Shown here: in pieces, positions 29,495 through 41,721 of the stretch
How the letters are laid out: every line of letters starts with the position of its first letter
Position numbering within the stretch: position 1 is the first letter of the stretch
Assembly: GCA_036172665.1 (NCBI GenBank)
Contig: CM069877.1
Span: 17,323,001 to 17,387,000 of the forward strand
From: Prosopocoilus inquinatus
Taxonomy: Eukaryota; Arthropoda; Insecta; Coleoptera; Lucanidae
Direction: 5' to 3'
DNA: 64,000 bases
Translations under genes and position numbers: made by a program
The notes under the pieces: generated by a model
What the model was told of the DNA's origin: nothing
Databases searched by the model: none
What the model saw: the letters and a program-made list of their open reading frames with translations, nothing else

Positions 29495-31010
29495 ATCATG
29501 CGAACGTATTTTTCTCTAAATTATAAGAAGCGCCTGACGAGATATCACGCATGCTGTTACAAGTGGATGTGGAATGCACATCTCTTTCTGATCGCGAGCG
29601 CTTTTCTCTTGCGCTCTCGGCCTAAAGGAAAACAATTGCCGCAATAAAAGCTTCTGCCAAATAATTTCCGCTTTTACAGCCTGACGACAGCTGCTTTTAT
29701 GCGTGCTGCACGTAACATCGTGAATTTATTGTTTTGGCGAAAAATAACTCGAGTCCGTGCACCGATTTACAATCAGACAAAGCGAGCTAGTTAACAATAA
29801 GGGGGTAAAGATGCGTTTACACGACAGCACGCCTCAGGGACTTTCCTGAACGCCACGCCAGGAATTAAACCTGCATATCTCTCCGCTAATTATCGAAGCT
29901 TCCATGTCTTTGTAACGTGACTGCTTTGACTGGTATTAATTATCAATTAAAGTCGCGTCCTGGAGGTGCGTATTAATTTAAGCTGATTAAACCATTGAGG
30001 TATGAAATGGAATTTCAATTGTTCCGTTTTTTTTTTGGGAAAGCCGTTCTCGACGAGAAATTCTGTAATTTTCACCTAAAAGCTCACCAAAAAGTTCGAC
30101 AAAAATAGCGTGCAGGCTAAATTCACTGAAAATAGCGGTGACATTAGAGGTAACTGACCGAATATTTCGGTACATTTAGACCGTAGGCTATTTGCACTGA
30201 CATTTTTAGTTAATCTAAAAGACAGTTTATTTAAATTGTATTTATATTTCTAATACGGACTAAGCAAGGTAGTTTTATTTCTTTATTTATTAGCAATTCT
30301 GTATTATCAAATCTACAATTAATTAAAGGACAATAATAATAAGATGAAAGAAAAATAGCAATTTTTTGAGGTATACGAGCATTAGAATTGCAGATAACTA
30401 AATTTTCTTAGAAATTTATCTTTGAGAATGCAGACAAAACTGTAAATGGTGTGTGAATGAGTATGAATAAATAAACAGAAAAACAGGTCCTTTGTTTGAA
30501 ATTTAGCAATTAGTTAATTTCAACTGTAAGCATTTCTTATAGTATACTTAAGTTCTCGGATTATTTATAAATGTCAATATTTCCTTGAGATTTAACAGAT
30601 AAACGTAATTGTGCCCCTTGTTTTTTGTTTATTTTCTTGAAATATTGTTCTTGTCAGTAGTTCTAAATGTAAGAGCAGATTCCTCCAAACCGTAAGCTTC
30701 AGACCAATACAAGTTGCATTTGTTAGAAACAGAATTTAACGAGCTATTCGAATGTGTTAATTTATATAGGGCATTCTATTTAATTTTTTTGAGAAATATA
30801 AACTTTTAAATTTCAATTTTTTCTGTGCAAACGTACATAAAAAATTTTGCTCTTATTCATAGGGATTATTCTACACGATATTTATAATTAGTTAGGTACA
30901 ATAAATATATTTTTTTATCCGCTAATTATGAATAAAATACCTAGCTCTTAAATTCAATTGAATAGTTGTAGATTGCGGATGGTTCTATTTAGGCCTATAG
31001 TTTCTTAACT
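29495..31010. other. No gene recognised
   Basis: No supported coding region. The GC-richer stretch at 29560-29800 looks like single-copy sequence unlike the surrounding repeats; no function can be read from it. Confidence 0.45.
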
Positions 31011-31012
31011 GT

Positions 31013-32047
31013 ACAGGGTGTCCCAAGCCTTTGGAAAAGTCCAAAAATGTCCCTTTAAACTCATTTTATCAAGAAAAAGTCTTAACAAAAGTTGTGTAGG
31101 TTTTCATTCCGCATAACGTAAAATTATTTTCAAACATACAGGTTGTTCATTTAATAAGTTACAAACTTAACTTTTTATTTTTTAAATGGAACACTACATT
31201 TTATTGCAGTTTTGGTTAGACCTTGAAGAGACGATAAAAATGATATAACATTATACTTACTTACTTGTGGTATTTACAGAGTTATTTTTAATTTTATGCA
31301 AAAATGGGTCGTGTTTGATCGTCTGCCAAATTGTCAATCTTAATGATACGACAATCAACCTTGGACCCAAATATTTCTAAATCTCTCTACTTTTACAATA
31401 TTCATCATTTCTAAAAAGCTAGCGACTATCAACAACACTACAATTCAGTTCGCATATTGTAAAATTAGTCATTTTTTTCAAATGGAACATCCTGTATATT
31501 ATAGTATATTTGGATAGTTCTACGAGCTTTCCAACCATACCATATTTTATGGTCTTAAGATTTATAACTTGTGAGTTTTCTACAATCAACTTAAGGAACG
31601 TGCTATAAAATATTTTCATTCGTCTCAGAATCATTTAAGATATTCATTTAAATTTAAATAAAAATAAATAAATAAATTCAGGAACTGAACGATTTTTTTC
31701 AGGTAACTCCTGTCATGTAAGTACACATTACGAATCGATTGGATAATCGCTGGTTAGAACGTGGTAATGCTTTGAAGTCCATGGTTACCCGATTCGTCTC
31801 TCGACTTCGGGATATGAGTAAACAAATGAAAAAATATTCTCCTATCACAATTTGTTTATAATCGTAGATACGTATTTCTACAGCCACATCACTATCCTTA
31901 AGTTGATTATAGAAAAGTGATAATAATTCACAAGTTAAATTATGCGGAATGGAAACCTACACAACTTTTGCTAAAACCTTTTCTTGATGAAATGAATTTA
32001 AAGGGCCATTATTGGACTTTTCCAGAGGTTCGGGACAACCTGTACAT
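31013..32047. mobile_element. Long-TIR element
   Basis: About 105-bp inverted termini: left TACAGGGTGTCCCAAGCCTT..., right its inverted copy ending GACAACCTGTACA, with matching inner blocks (GTCCAAAAATG, AAAGTTGTGTAGGTTTTCAT and inverted equivalents). About 1035 bp with no intact ORF. Its interior at 31845-31905 carries an inverted, decayed Penelope-type sequence (GATACGTATTTCTACAGCC). Related in reverse to 2862-4030. Confidence 0.75.
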
Positions 32048-32452
32048 ACGTTACAATGCTTTAGAAAATTCCGGAATAATTTCATTATATCTTGTAACTG
32101 GATTTTCGATAAGTACTCCTCATACACATCGATTTTAGTTTATTCTTGTCCACATTTTGAACTTTCATAGATGATGCTAGTGAAGCAGCGAATATGACAC
32201 TTTCAGTGTTTTTTGTAACAGCACCACAAAATTTTTAAACGAAATCTTCTAGATCTTCTCTTTCTGATTGCGGCAATATGCCATATTGCGAGGGCAGTTT
32301 TTTTTATTTTGCGGTATGGAGTGGCGGTGAAAAAACAAGCTTTACAATTTTTACTATTAATTTTGAACATTGTGAACAATTTCTGAAAGGTCAAATTTCA
32401 TACCAGTATTTCACATAGCGGTTTCACTATAGTTCATCAAATTATTTGAAAG
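32048..32452. other. No gene recognised; probable 5' part of the mariner relic
   Basis: Contains a short perfect palindrome, GCAATATGCCATATTGC, near 32275. Its right part may be the untranslated end of the transposon that follows. Confidence 0.35.
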
Positions 32453-33555
32453 ATGTCGAATATCTAGTTACGGGCGGTTATTAAATTTCTCACAAAGCAA
32501 CGGAAAAGTGTAGATATCATTTTAGACGAAATGAGAACTGTTTACGGAAATGCCTGTCCTGGAAAAGTATGATTTATAAGTGGTCACGCTTATTTAAACA
32601 AGGCAGAGAATCCTTAGAAAACGCCCTGGAAGACCAAGTGACGTGATCACACATCAAAAGTAATATCGCATTGATTGTTGTAGGCAGAGACAACCACTGA
32701 GACGTCTGACTCAATAGCAAAATTTTATTCGCTCAAATAAATTGGTCCACTGTAAAATGAAATTGACCAATGACGTTGTTGGCGCGAAAAATGTAACAGC
32801 TGCACTATGTTACAGCTACGTCTACCTTTTATTTCGTAAGACAAAAACAACGCATACCACAGAAATATGTGACAAACAGAAATAGCGCATATCTGGTAAA
32901 AGCGAATAAATTCACTAGGGAAGTTATCCGTCTCAGTGGTTGTCTCTGGTTGTAGGCAATATTTGGAGCTCTGTAGAGACAATTAGGCAGACGTTATCAA
33001 CAGAATTGTGACTGGGGATGAAACATGGGCTCATTTTATGATCCTTAATGAAAAGAACGGTGCCATGGCATGTGAAGGGTGAACCAGCCCCAAAGAAATT
33101 CAAAGTCCAGCAATCGGTTGTAAAGGTAATGGCAACTCTCAAGGAATTCTGTTTGTTGATTACAAGCCTAAGGAGCACATTACGCAAACATTTTAACTCA
33201 TTTGTGGGAGGCAACAAAACAAAAAATAGGCGAGGAAAGTTGGAAAAAGGTATTTCTCCTACTTCACGATAATGCGCCTGTTCATAAGGCTCGCGTTACC
33301 TTATCTGCTATGGTGTTGTGCAGGTTTGAAGAAATTTTTCATCCCCCATAGGTTCGTGAAATGGCTCCAAGCGACTATTTTTTATTTCCCAACCTAGAAA
33401 GGACCTTTGTGGAAGACGCTTTGAGGACAAACTGTCATTGGAAGCCGCGGTAAATGAACATTTTGCAAACAAATCAGAAAATTATCTTTTTGAGGGTTTA
33501 CAAAAACTAATACAGAGATGTAATAAATGTAGAAAAATAAAAAAATTAAATTAAG
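32453..33555 (+). pseudogene. mariner transposase pseudogene interrupted by a hAT MITE
   Basis: An ATG at 32453 opens a decayed frame with the mariner N-terminal HTH region (LRAVIKFLTKQRKSVDIILD). After the MITE at 32685-32948 come the core blocks in changing frames: VTGDETWAHF near 33010 (first Asp), WHVKGEPAPKKFKVQQSVVK at 33063-33122, VDYKPK near 33160, LLHDNAPVHKARVT at 33254-33295 (second Asp present), EMAPSDYFLFPNLE near 33360 (third Asp), and AAVNEHFANKSENYLFEGLQ near 33450. All three catalytic acids of DD34D are still readable, but indels and stops break the frame many times. Terminal repeats were not resolved. Confidence 0.85.
32685..32948. mobile_element. hAT-type MITE nested in the mariner relic
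   Basis: 264 bp with 20-bp perfect TIRs (CAGAGACAACCACTGAGACG) and an 8-bp target duplication, GTTGTAGG, at 32677-32684 and 32949-32956. An 8-bp duplication with CAGAG termini is the hAT signature. No coding capacity. It must postdate the mariner copy. Confidence 0.92.
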
Positions 33556-35088
33556 AAGTATGCTTCTCTTTACAATTCCGCGAATTAAAAAAAAAAAACA
33601 CCCCTCGTATTACTATCTTTTTATATTACCATTTAACTGATAAAAACGATCAAAAATTGGATCAAAAAGGTAAAGCTGTGTTTAAAAATGATAACGTTAC
33701 AGCAAGAAATTCGTTTGTTCTAAAATAGCTCTTTTTTAAATTAATAATACGAGTTTTGTGCAGGATTTTATTATCACCTGGTATAATTGGCAAAGATGTT
33801 TTAATGTTGTCTAATAATTAAAAAAATAGAATTCGTTTTTGAAAGAAACTGTTTCAATTTTTAATTAATTTATTTAATCAGTATCGGAATCGTGCGAATA
33901 TTTTTCCCATGCATTATGTGTCGAGATATTAAAGTTTCCAACAGATATGCATGCGCAATATGTATCTACCAATAGAGCTAAGGTAGAAACTACTTGCCGA
34001 CTATTAAAACAATAATGGGTGACACGAAAGTTTTCGGACAAAATTGTAAGTAGTAACAGCAAATGTTTACACCCGGCGCTGTGTCCCAGAATTGGTTAAT
34101 TTTATTAATCATCGTCATCAAAATGATCAAATAATGTTCTGGCCTGATCTGACTTCTAGTCATTATACCAGACAACAAGTCAATGGCTTGAAGCCAATAA
34201 CATACCTTTCGTGCCGCAAAGAGATCATCTTCCCAACCTACCTTAGGCAAGTCCTCTTGAAACTTTTTGATCTTGAGTCACAACGCTTGTAATTTGAGAT
34301 AACTGCTAAGCAGCAACTAATTCATAATTCATAAATTCGTCAATCCATGATTGCTTCAAATAACAAAAAAATATGAAGTCAGCGGCGTAATTGGTGGAAC
34401 GTCATTCGTCAGCCACAGCTAAACAATTTTGATTCCGCTAGATATAAAAGTATAAGCGCATTCCACGTCATTCCCGCAACGTACCCATTCCCGCAGTCCC
34501 GCGTTAGTGTGCGCAAACCTTCCCGGTCGACTTTTCTCTAAATTATTGAATGCGCCCCGCGTTTTTAATCTTGGCCGAAAGATGATCGCCGGCATCTTTC
34601 GAGCGCCGCGAATAAATAAAATGCGGCGCAGACATAATTTAAGCAAAGTATAAATTGAGTTTTAATAATTTAATACGCGCATACTATTTACGGCAGTTCT
34701 ATTTCCAGTGGCATTAACCTCTTCCACTAGTTTATTTATGACATATTCCTTCTTGTCTTATCTTGCGTTGTTCAAGATAAAGGAAACGGCGCTTCGCTCT
34801 CATAACTTAAAACTTAAATTATCACAAAACATTTCGGTCTCGTTCGACAAATCCAGAAATATAAAAGAAGTTACTCAGAAGTAATAAAATCTAGATTTGT
34901 TTCCGCTTTAGTCGATAAATCTGATTTTGTAGATCCAAATTTTGTTTGATCCAAAGTCGTATTTTTTCAAGCAAAACTCCCATTGCATTTTTCAATTTCC
35001 AAATCAATTTTAGCCTCAATTTCATGTCACACCATGGACCTAATAAAAGCGGTTCTCGAGTTGTCCGCAAGATCTAACAGTTAGAACT
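33556..35088. other. No gene recognised
   Basis: AT-rich in the left part; GC-richer at 34430-34630. No ORF with recognisable motifs. Confidence 0.45.
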
Positions 35089-35222
35089 CTAGGCCCAGTC
35101 TTTCCATCTCTAAGTAACTTTACTCGTTAATTTATTCCCATAGTTACAATTGTAGAGACAATTGTTTCTATAGGAATTAATCAACAGTTAAAGTTACTTA
35201 GAGATGAAAAAACCGGGCCTAA
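35089..35222. repeat. Palindromic MITE
   Basis: AGGCCCAGTCTTTCCATCTC at the left is mirrored inverted at the right; the shared core CATCTCTAAGTAACTTTA and the following ~20 bp also pair. About 134 bp, non-coding. Confidence 0.75.
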
Positions 35223-35239
35223 AACCGTTTGACCTACAC

Positions 35240-36497
35240 CAATAGTCTAAGATCCCACTGCAACTTTTCGCCGTTCATCTATTTTAACGAAACACGTTTT
35301 TAATGAAAGATTACGTATAGAGGCACACAACACGACCGGGTTGCCTTGCAAAATCTTGCCGTAAGTATCTTTAGTTGGCGAAGTTTTAACAATTTCTTTT
35401 CCGATATTTTCGTTCATTTGTTGGGACAGTAAATGATGTGTCATTAAGTGAAGAACGATCTAAAGAACTCGAAAAAACCTGGTTGTTCTCAGCCTGCCGC
35501 AAGTCACTTGCAGCCAGGTGTAAAAGGGACCTCTTTCGTCGATCATCTACGTTCATCAGGTATGGAAACCAAATTGGAGCTAAATTTGCCCTTTGCACGA
35601 TAGAGTTTGGTTGCCTACGCAAAAGTTGCCGCAACTGAAGGTTGCCAGCATTTATGTTCTCGCTGCAACTTAACATTTGTCTCAGTCTTTGTAACAAAAG
35701 TGCGAGGTTTGCGCGCAAGAAGTGCATTTTAGGTGCGGAGGACTTTAAGTACACGATGTTAATAACGTACGTAAATAAAGACTTTCAGAGAAATTATCAT
35801 AATTATTCAATTCTATCAGTTTGAAATTTTTGGTAATATTTAGTGTCCTATGCAATATATGAGCCATAGGCCACTAAATATAAATAAAAATTTTAGACTA
35901 ATAGAATTGAATAGTTACAATAATTTCTCTGAAAGTCTTTATTTACAAGCATTATTAACATCGTGTACTTATACTCCTCCGCACCTGAAATGTTCTTCTT
36001 GCGCGCAAACTCGCACTTTTGCTACAAAGACTGAGAGAATTGTCAAGTTGCAGCGAGACCATAAAAGCTGGCAACCTTAAGTTGCGGAAACTTTTGCGCA
36101 GGTAACCATACTCTATCGTGCAAAGGGCAAATTTAGCTCAAATTTGGTATAAAATTTGTTTCCATACGCGATGAACGTAGATGATCGACGAAAGGGGTCC
36201 CATTTATACCTGACTGCAAGTGACTTGCGGCAGGCTGAGAGGCGGCAACCAAGTTTTTTCGAGTTCTTCAGATCGATCTTCACTTAATGGCAGCTCATTT
36301 ACTGCCCTAGCTAATGAACGAAATTATTGGAAAAAAAAAACCTGTTGAAACTAAGTAAATTAAAGGTACTTGTGGCAAGATTTTCAAGGCAACCCGGTTG
36401 AGTTGTGTTCCTCTGTATGTAATCTTTCACTAAAATCGTGTTTCGTTAAAATTACAGACGAACGTAGAAAAGTTACAGTGGGATCTCATACTACAAT
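35240..36497. repeat. 1.25-kb inverted duplication (foldback)
   Basis: The left arm at about 35244-35835 is repeated inverted at about 35865-36497, with a central loop of about 30 nt. Matching pairs include GATCCCACTG/CAGTGGGATC at the outer ends, GCCTGCCGCAAGTCACTTGC and its inverse, and CACGATGTTAATAA near the centre. Identity is high but with many point differences and small indels. ORFs of 122 codons (minus) and others inside lack motifs and occur because of the symmetry. Origin is unknown. Confidence 0.8.
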
Positions 36498-36503
36498 GAT
36501 GTA

Positions 36504-36767
36504 ACACATGAAATCAGGCTAGGTTTCACTAAGAAAAAATGCAATAAAATGTATAGGTTGTGTATGAAGGAAATACATGTTTGATTTATATGTATTTAGT
36601 ACGAGTATATGCAAATTGTGTGAGATTTGTAATCGCAAATGAAAAATCTTGTTCTTGATTTGTTTCATTACCAAGATATGAAGCAAATTCGCCTTTTTAC
36701 ACGCACAACCCCTACATTTTATTGTATTTATAAATGTGTGAGTCAGTTCTAGCGTGATTTCATGTGT
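36504..36767. repeat. MITE with TA flanks
   Basis: Inverted termini ACACATGAAATCA/TGATTTCATGTGT, extending inward (ATAAAATGTA, GGTTGTG), flanked by TA at 36502-36503 and 36768-36769. 264 bp, non-coding; TA duplication suggests the Tc1/mariner superfamily. Confidence 0.7.
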
Positions 36768-36769
36768 TA

Positions 36770-37385
36770 TACTAAGGATTTAGTAGGAGCGACTTTAAAA
36801 TTATTTGCGTGATTTAAAAATTAGAACTAGGAAATCACTCATGCTAAAGTTGTATTGCGTGGTGCATGAATTTGGGTTAGAATTTACTCAGGAGTTCAAG
36901 AATGCAATTAAATGGAGGGGTTTGTTTGAAAAAGATAAGAGTTATATAATTTTGTGCCTTGATAGTTTTTACTTTACAATTTTTTCATCAAATAAAAAAA
37001 TAAGTTTTACATCGAATTGATCAGCTATCATAACAGGCTAATTTATTGTGTCAAAAGTTGTTTAGCAATAATATTTTTCCTCAATACAATTAGCTGTTTG
37101 AAGGTGTTATTTATTTGTTTAACGGCTGGTATCGCTTTTAATTTAAATGTACAAATTGTCATCGTGCCAGCTTTGTTGTACTGCGAACTGAATATGCACA
37201 TACAATGTGGTACTGACAGTCAGGTTAATTTAGGCTTTTCATGGTTAAACTTGGATGTCTGTTACAAGGTAAAAATTCTTTCCCGTGTATATTGCTAGAG
37301 TGCCTGGTAAAATACTTACAGTAAGGCCTCTAGTGTGAATGTTTAGAAACTTTTTACACTATGAATAAAATTTACACAAACAATA
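36770..37385. other. Two unassigned short ORFs
   Basis: Plus-strand frames of 71 (36805-37020) and 93 codons (37017-37298) overlap by four bases. Neither has a recognisable motif, and nothing in the surroundings supports a gene. I list the interval as unexplained. Confidence 0.25.
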
Positions 37386-37386
37386 C

Positions 37387-39125
37387 TACAGGCTGTCCAT
37401 TTTTCGAGCCCGATCATGGGGATCTCACTTATCTTTAGAGATCGGTTAAATTAGGTCAAAGTTGCGTATTTTCATGTTAATTAATAATCTGAAAAGCAAT
37501 TTAAATTATTCCTTTTCGTTTTGAAGATATTGAGAAAAAACTAAAATATTTCATTTTCGTTTTTATTTTTTAAATCGAAAACCGATAAAGCAAGACATTT
37601 ATAACTTACACATTATTAAGGCACTTTTTTACGGAGAATCTAAATCTGTCATTACGTTTACCCGAGATGTCAAAGTTGTAGAGATACGACAGTCAAATTT
37701 TTTTCTCTTAAGGGCGCCATATTGGATTTTCATATTTCTAAACAAAGATTTTTTCTCTGATTCTAACAATGTATTACACATTACGGTTGATTTGACTTTT
37801 TGATCAAAATTTCTATTTTTTGATTTTTACGAAGAGCGCTGTGGAAAATCAAGATTTTGACACTTTGACATATGGCGCCGGCTTAACCAACTCAAAACGC
37901 GGAAGAAATTCTGCACTCTTAAAAATCAATTAATTTTTATAATATTCTTATTGCAAACAGCCCCCACTTTAAGTACAAAACAATTCTTTGGGTTTAACAA
38001 GACAAAATCCAGTCAATTTTACATACCACGCCAGGTGGAGAATTCTGATAAAAACATAAGAATCGTCATTGGAAAATCCATATCCATAACCCCACAAAAA
38101 GTATCTTAAACTTTGTAACATTTTGTATTATAAATTTGTTTTTCATTGTACCTACCCATCAGAAAATAGTCAGTGGGAGACAAATCTGGCCCTCTGCTGG
38201 CCAGCTGATGCCTCCGTTATTTCTTTTTAGGAAACGTTTTAGTTAAACAATCACCAGCTCAGGCATCATAAGAGAGCAAGCCATCTTATTGAAATCAACT
38301 GTTTATCAATGTATTTCATAACAAACCTTTTTACTTAGGAAAATTTAGGTATCCATATGCTTGAACAGCTACTCATCATTGGTGACTTTATATTCGGCTC
38401 GTCCGCATGGGATCATATCACAATTTGAAGGAAATTTGTGTTTCCTTCTAGCTGGCTTCTTATAAATGTGCAATATTTTATTGGTCATTCATTATCTCCG
38501 GGCAGAAGAAGTTCCATTTTCCATTTCAATCTTCATACCACTTAATCTGGTAGCTTTAAAACAAAGAATTGTTGAGCTATATGGCAGGATTATTTTGCAC
38601 TGAAAGCAGGATTTGTTTACAATTAAAATATTACGACATTCAAGCTTTTAGAAAATCGATTTCAATTGATCTAGCTAGCGCCGTGTAAGTGTCAACATCT
38701 TGACTGTTTTCACAGCGCTCTTTGTAAAAATTAAAAAATTGAAATTTCGGTCAAAAAGTCGAATCCACCATAATGTGTGATACATTGTTAGAATCGGAGA
38801 AAAAGCCTTTATGTAGAAATATGAAAATCCAATATGGTGCCTATAAGAAAAAAGAAAGTTCACAGTCATATCTCTACAATTTAGACAGCTTGGGTAAACG
38901 TAATGACAGATTTAAATTCTCCATAAAAAAGTGCCTTAATAATGTGTACGTTATAAATGTCTAGCTTTATTGGTTTTCCATTTAAAAAATAAAAACGAGA
39001 ATGAAAACTTTTAGTTTTTTTCAGATTATTAATTAGCATGAAAATACGCAACTTTGGCCTAATTTAACCGACCTCCTATCTCTTAAGATCCTCAGGCTTT
39101 GGCTCGAACAATGAACAGCCTGTAT
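37387..39125. mobile_element. Long-TIR element with a transposase relic
   Basis: Starts TACAGGCTGTCCATTTTTCG and ends with the inverse (GAACAGCCTGTA). Inverted arms of about 480 bp each (37387-37880 and 38670-39125) pair along their length, for example AAATACGCAACTTTG/inverse, GTAATGACAGATTTA/inverse, and ACACATTATTAAGGCACTTT/inverse. The roughly 760-bp interior holds a minus-strand transposase fragment near 38145-38245. Total about 1740 bp. Confidence 0.8.
38145..38245 (-). pseudogene. DDE transposase fragment inside the long-TIR element
   Basis: On the minus strand, frames read RRHQLA then GPDLSPTDYFLMG, corresponding to the block (SPDLTPLDFFLWGYLK-like) that carries the third catalytic acid in an insect mariner-like transposase group. 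Flanking sequence is too decayed to follow. The same group is represented at 47088-47309. Confidence 0.6.
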
Positions 39126-39194
39126 ATTCACTCTGCAGGCCAAGTTCATGACATTTTACTCTATATTTATCGATGAACAGATAAAGCATCCTAC

Positions 39195-39840
39195 GATCGC
39201 TTTGACTTGACATTGCAGTAGGATGGACAAATTGAAGCAGGTTTGCTACAAAATAAGTCCCCCATGCAAGGCGGCCATACTTGCTGTCAAAGCATAATGA
39301 AAGTTTTCAAAATTTTGTTGCAAATCGTTTTTGATGGCAGTGAAGACCTCGAGCAGCCTCGGTACAGCTGTTTCAGCCCTGTTTGGGACTTCGTCAGCAG
39401 AAACGTAGCTCGAAACTTCCACTGCAAACCAAAAACGACTTGACCAATTTATTCGCAATTGCGATGTAATAGAGATGCAAGGAAAAGAATTCAGGTCACT
39501 TATTCCGAGAACGGTACGAAAATTTAGTACTCGGACTGTATTAGCTTCGCCCACAACGTGTGAACGCTCGCGTTGCATTCCTTCCCCTCCCACTCAATAA
39601 CATTTCGATGCATCACATCGGAGGCCGCAGAAAGGTGGCAGGAGTAAATAGTACATTCGGAGTAAAATGTATCCATCACTAAGTAGCCTGAATTCTTTTC
39701 CCTGGTGATGAACAAATGAAACAGCGGCATCCTGCGATAGCTTTTTGACCTGATATTGCAGTAGGATAGACATATTGAAGCGGGTTTGTTGCATAATAAG
39801 TAACGCGAACTTGCTTGCTGTCAAAGCGTAGTGAAAGTTA
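39195..39840. repeat. Satellite-like repeat, second locus, split by a MITE
   Basis: Matches the 312-bp unit at 1871-2494 in reverse orientation: 39195-39477 and, after the MITE at 39478-39705, 39706-39840. Shared strings include TTGACAGCAAG in inverse, CCCCCATGCAAGGCGGCCAT and CTCGAGCAGCCTC. More diverged than the first array. Confidence 0.8.
39478..39705. repeat. CCAGGGAAAAG-type MITE, nested
   Basis: Inverted termini CAAGGAAAAGAATTCAGG and CCTGAATTCTTTTCCCTGG. It interrupts the 312-bp unit between GATGTAATAGAGATG and TGATGAACA. The complete relative is at 52214-52459. Confidence 0.8.
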
Positions 39841-40630
39841 CATGGCTGTTATGAGTTGCATTGAGCTCCGTACTTATTCAGTCATTTTTACCTAAGTTTT
39901 AGGGTGTGATTATTTTTTTTTTAATTTCTTTCTAAAGTGCTGTGAGTGGAGCTATGTAAAGCTTAGGTGGAGTACGCGCTACAGTCTAGGCCGACTAAAC
40001 ACGAAATTTCAAAAAAATCATTAGGTGCTTTCTTTCGCTCACAAAATCGTGATTCAAACGTGTTTTGATTCAGAAACTGACATTCTTTTCTTTGAATCCC
40101 TCTAATTTTAAAACTTGTTTGGATTGAATTATGGTTATTTACAAATGAACTGTCAATCAAAAATTCAAGTGTGTTTTGTTGCAACAACTACGAAATTTAG
40201 GTCCACACTATTCGAAACACGATTCAAACTTTTAATCGGAAGAAAACACCTACAGTACTCGTAACAAAAGTTCACACTGACTACATTACTTATTTCATAA
40301 ATTTCGATTGAAATTTTACTCTAAGCAATTTGTAAATATTACACTGTTCTCATGTAACTGGAATTCTACAGTTTAATAATTTTGCAGTGTAAATATTTTA
40401 CACTAAAACAATTGGATCTATATGGTATATCTTTGCGCTGGTTGCTTGAAACTTCACCGTCCACGGGTTATAAGGCCGTATAGACACATTTATTTAATCG
40501 TCTGTGAAAAAAGTTTATTTGAAAAATAGGTGTGAATAAATAAAAGTCGTTATTCTTAATAGTTATTTAATGGGCGATTAATAAACTAGTTTATTACAAT
40601 ATTTTTAGTTGACCGTAAACTCTTTTTTTT
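39841..40630. other. No gene recognised
   Basis: AT-rich sequence, nothing supported. TTTTTAGTTGACCGTAAAC at about 40605 has an inverted near-match at about 40994-41012, so an unnamed TIR element may contain the satellite copy that follows. Confidence 0.35.
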
Positions 40631-40854
40631 AGAAAAATTTTGTTCAAATCGTTTTTGATTGCAGTGAAAACCTCGAGCAGCCTCTGTACAGCTGTTTCAG
40701 CCCTGCTTGGGGCTTCTTCAGCAGAGACGTAGCTCGACATTCCCACTGCAAATAAGTCCCCCATGCATAGCCGACTTGCATGGGGGACTTATTAGGAGCA
40801 AATCCTGCTTCAATTTGTCTATCCTACTGCAATGTCAGGTCAAAAAGCGATCGT
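40631..40854. repeat. Satellite-like repeat, third locus, head-to-head
   Basis: A left piece in one orientation (40631-40767) meets a right piece in the opposite one (40777-40854). The junction is the 17-bp inverted pair AATAAGTCCCCCATGCA at 40751-40767 and its inverse at 40777-40793. Confidence 0.8.
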
Positions 40855-41339
40855 AATTTTATCTGTTCTTTTTTTTAGACAAAATTATAATAAATAAGTC
40901 GCAAAAACAGTTACTTAATGAAAAAGAGTGTATTAATGAACTCTATTAATACATCGTTTTTTAAACAAAATAATTCATTAATATCGAAATCAATAAACGG
41001 TCAACGAAAAACTTAATTTGATCACTTAAACCTAATATTCCGTACACTAATTTAAGTAAGTCTCTGTGACTATTATTGCTTATGTCAATGTCGCGTTGTG
41101 TTACTGATTAACTCCCTGATTAACCCCCTTGTTGAGGAATTTAAAAAGTTTTTCATATCAGCATAATTCTGGGGTGGTAAATCGTAATTCGATGCTGCTA
41201 ACGTAAGTAAGGTAAGCGATTGGTTGCCTCCGGAAATGGATATTCCTAAAAAAAAAACCTATTAGAGGTGGTATTCATTTTCTGCGAATTTAAATAACTC
41301 AAGAGAGCGCTCGAATGTTTTTAAGAAGGACCGCCCGCA
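40855..41339. other. No gene recognised
   Basis: AT-rich; contains a small hairpin (TGTATTAAT and inverse) near 40930-40955. Confidence 0.4.
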
Positions 41340-41721
41340 CACGCTTAAAAATCCCAACTAAATTTTTGATGTCAGAACTAATTTTTTAGTGAAAATAATT
41401 TCAGGTGATGGTGTGTTAGTTGTGGAAACAGTGTAATATTCGTGATGATTTTTGTTTTCAGCAACAAAATAAAAGTTGCTGAAACTAATTTTGATATTTC
41501 TTAACAATGAAAAAAGTAATGACAGCTTATAAAAAAGCAGAAATAACTAAATTTTTATTTTATTCAACTAAACCACCTACAACTAATTTGTCTTATTTGT
41601 CACAAGCACATTGGAATTTCTAAAACGATTTTTATAGCTGTAGGCGTCAAGTAAGTTACGGTAGCATAGACATTGCAACAAAACAAATTATAATTAAATT
41701 ACCATGTAATTTTTAAGCGTG
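41340..41721. mobile_element. CACGCTTAAAAAT MITE, short copy
   Basis: 382 bp with 13-bp TIRs, CACGCTTAAAAAT and its inverse. The interior matches in reverse the right part of the 860-bp element at 55422-56281 (for example GTGATGATTTTTGTTTTCAG and AAGTAATGACAGCTTATAAA). CA flanks both ends. Non-coding. Confidence 0.85.

Noticed and set aside
35386..35754. 122-codon minus-strand ORF
   Set aside because: Lies in one arm of the 1.25-kb inverted duplication, has no motif, and the opposite arm breaks the frame.
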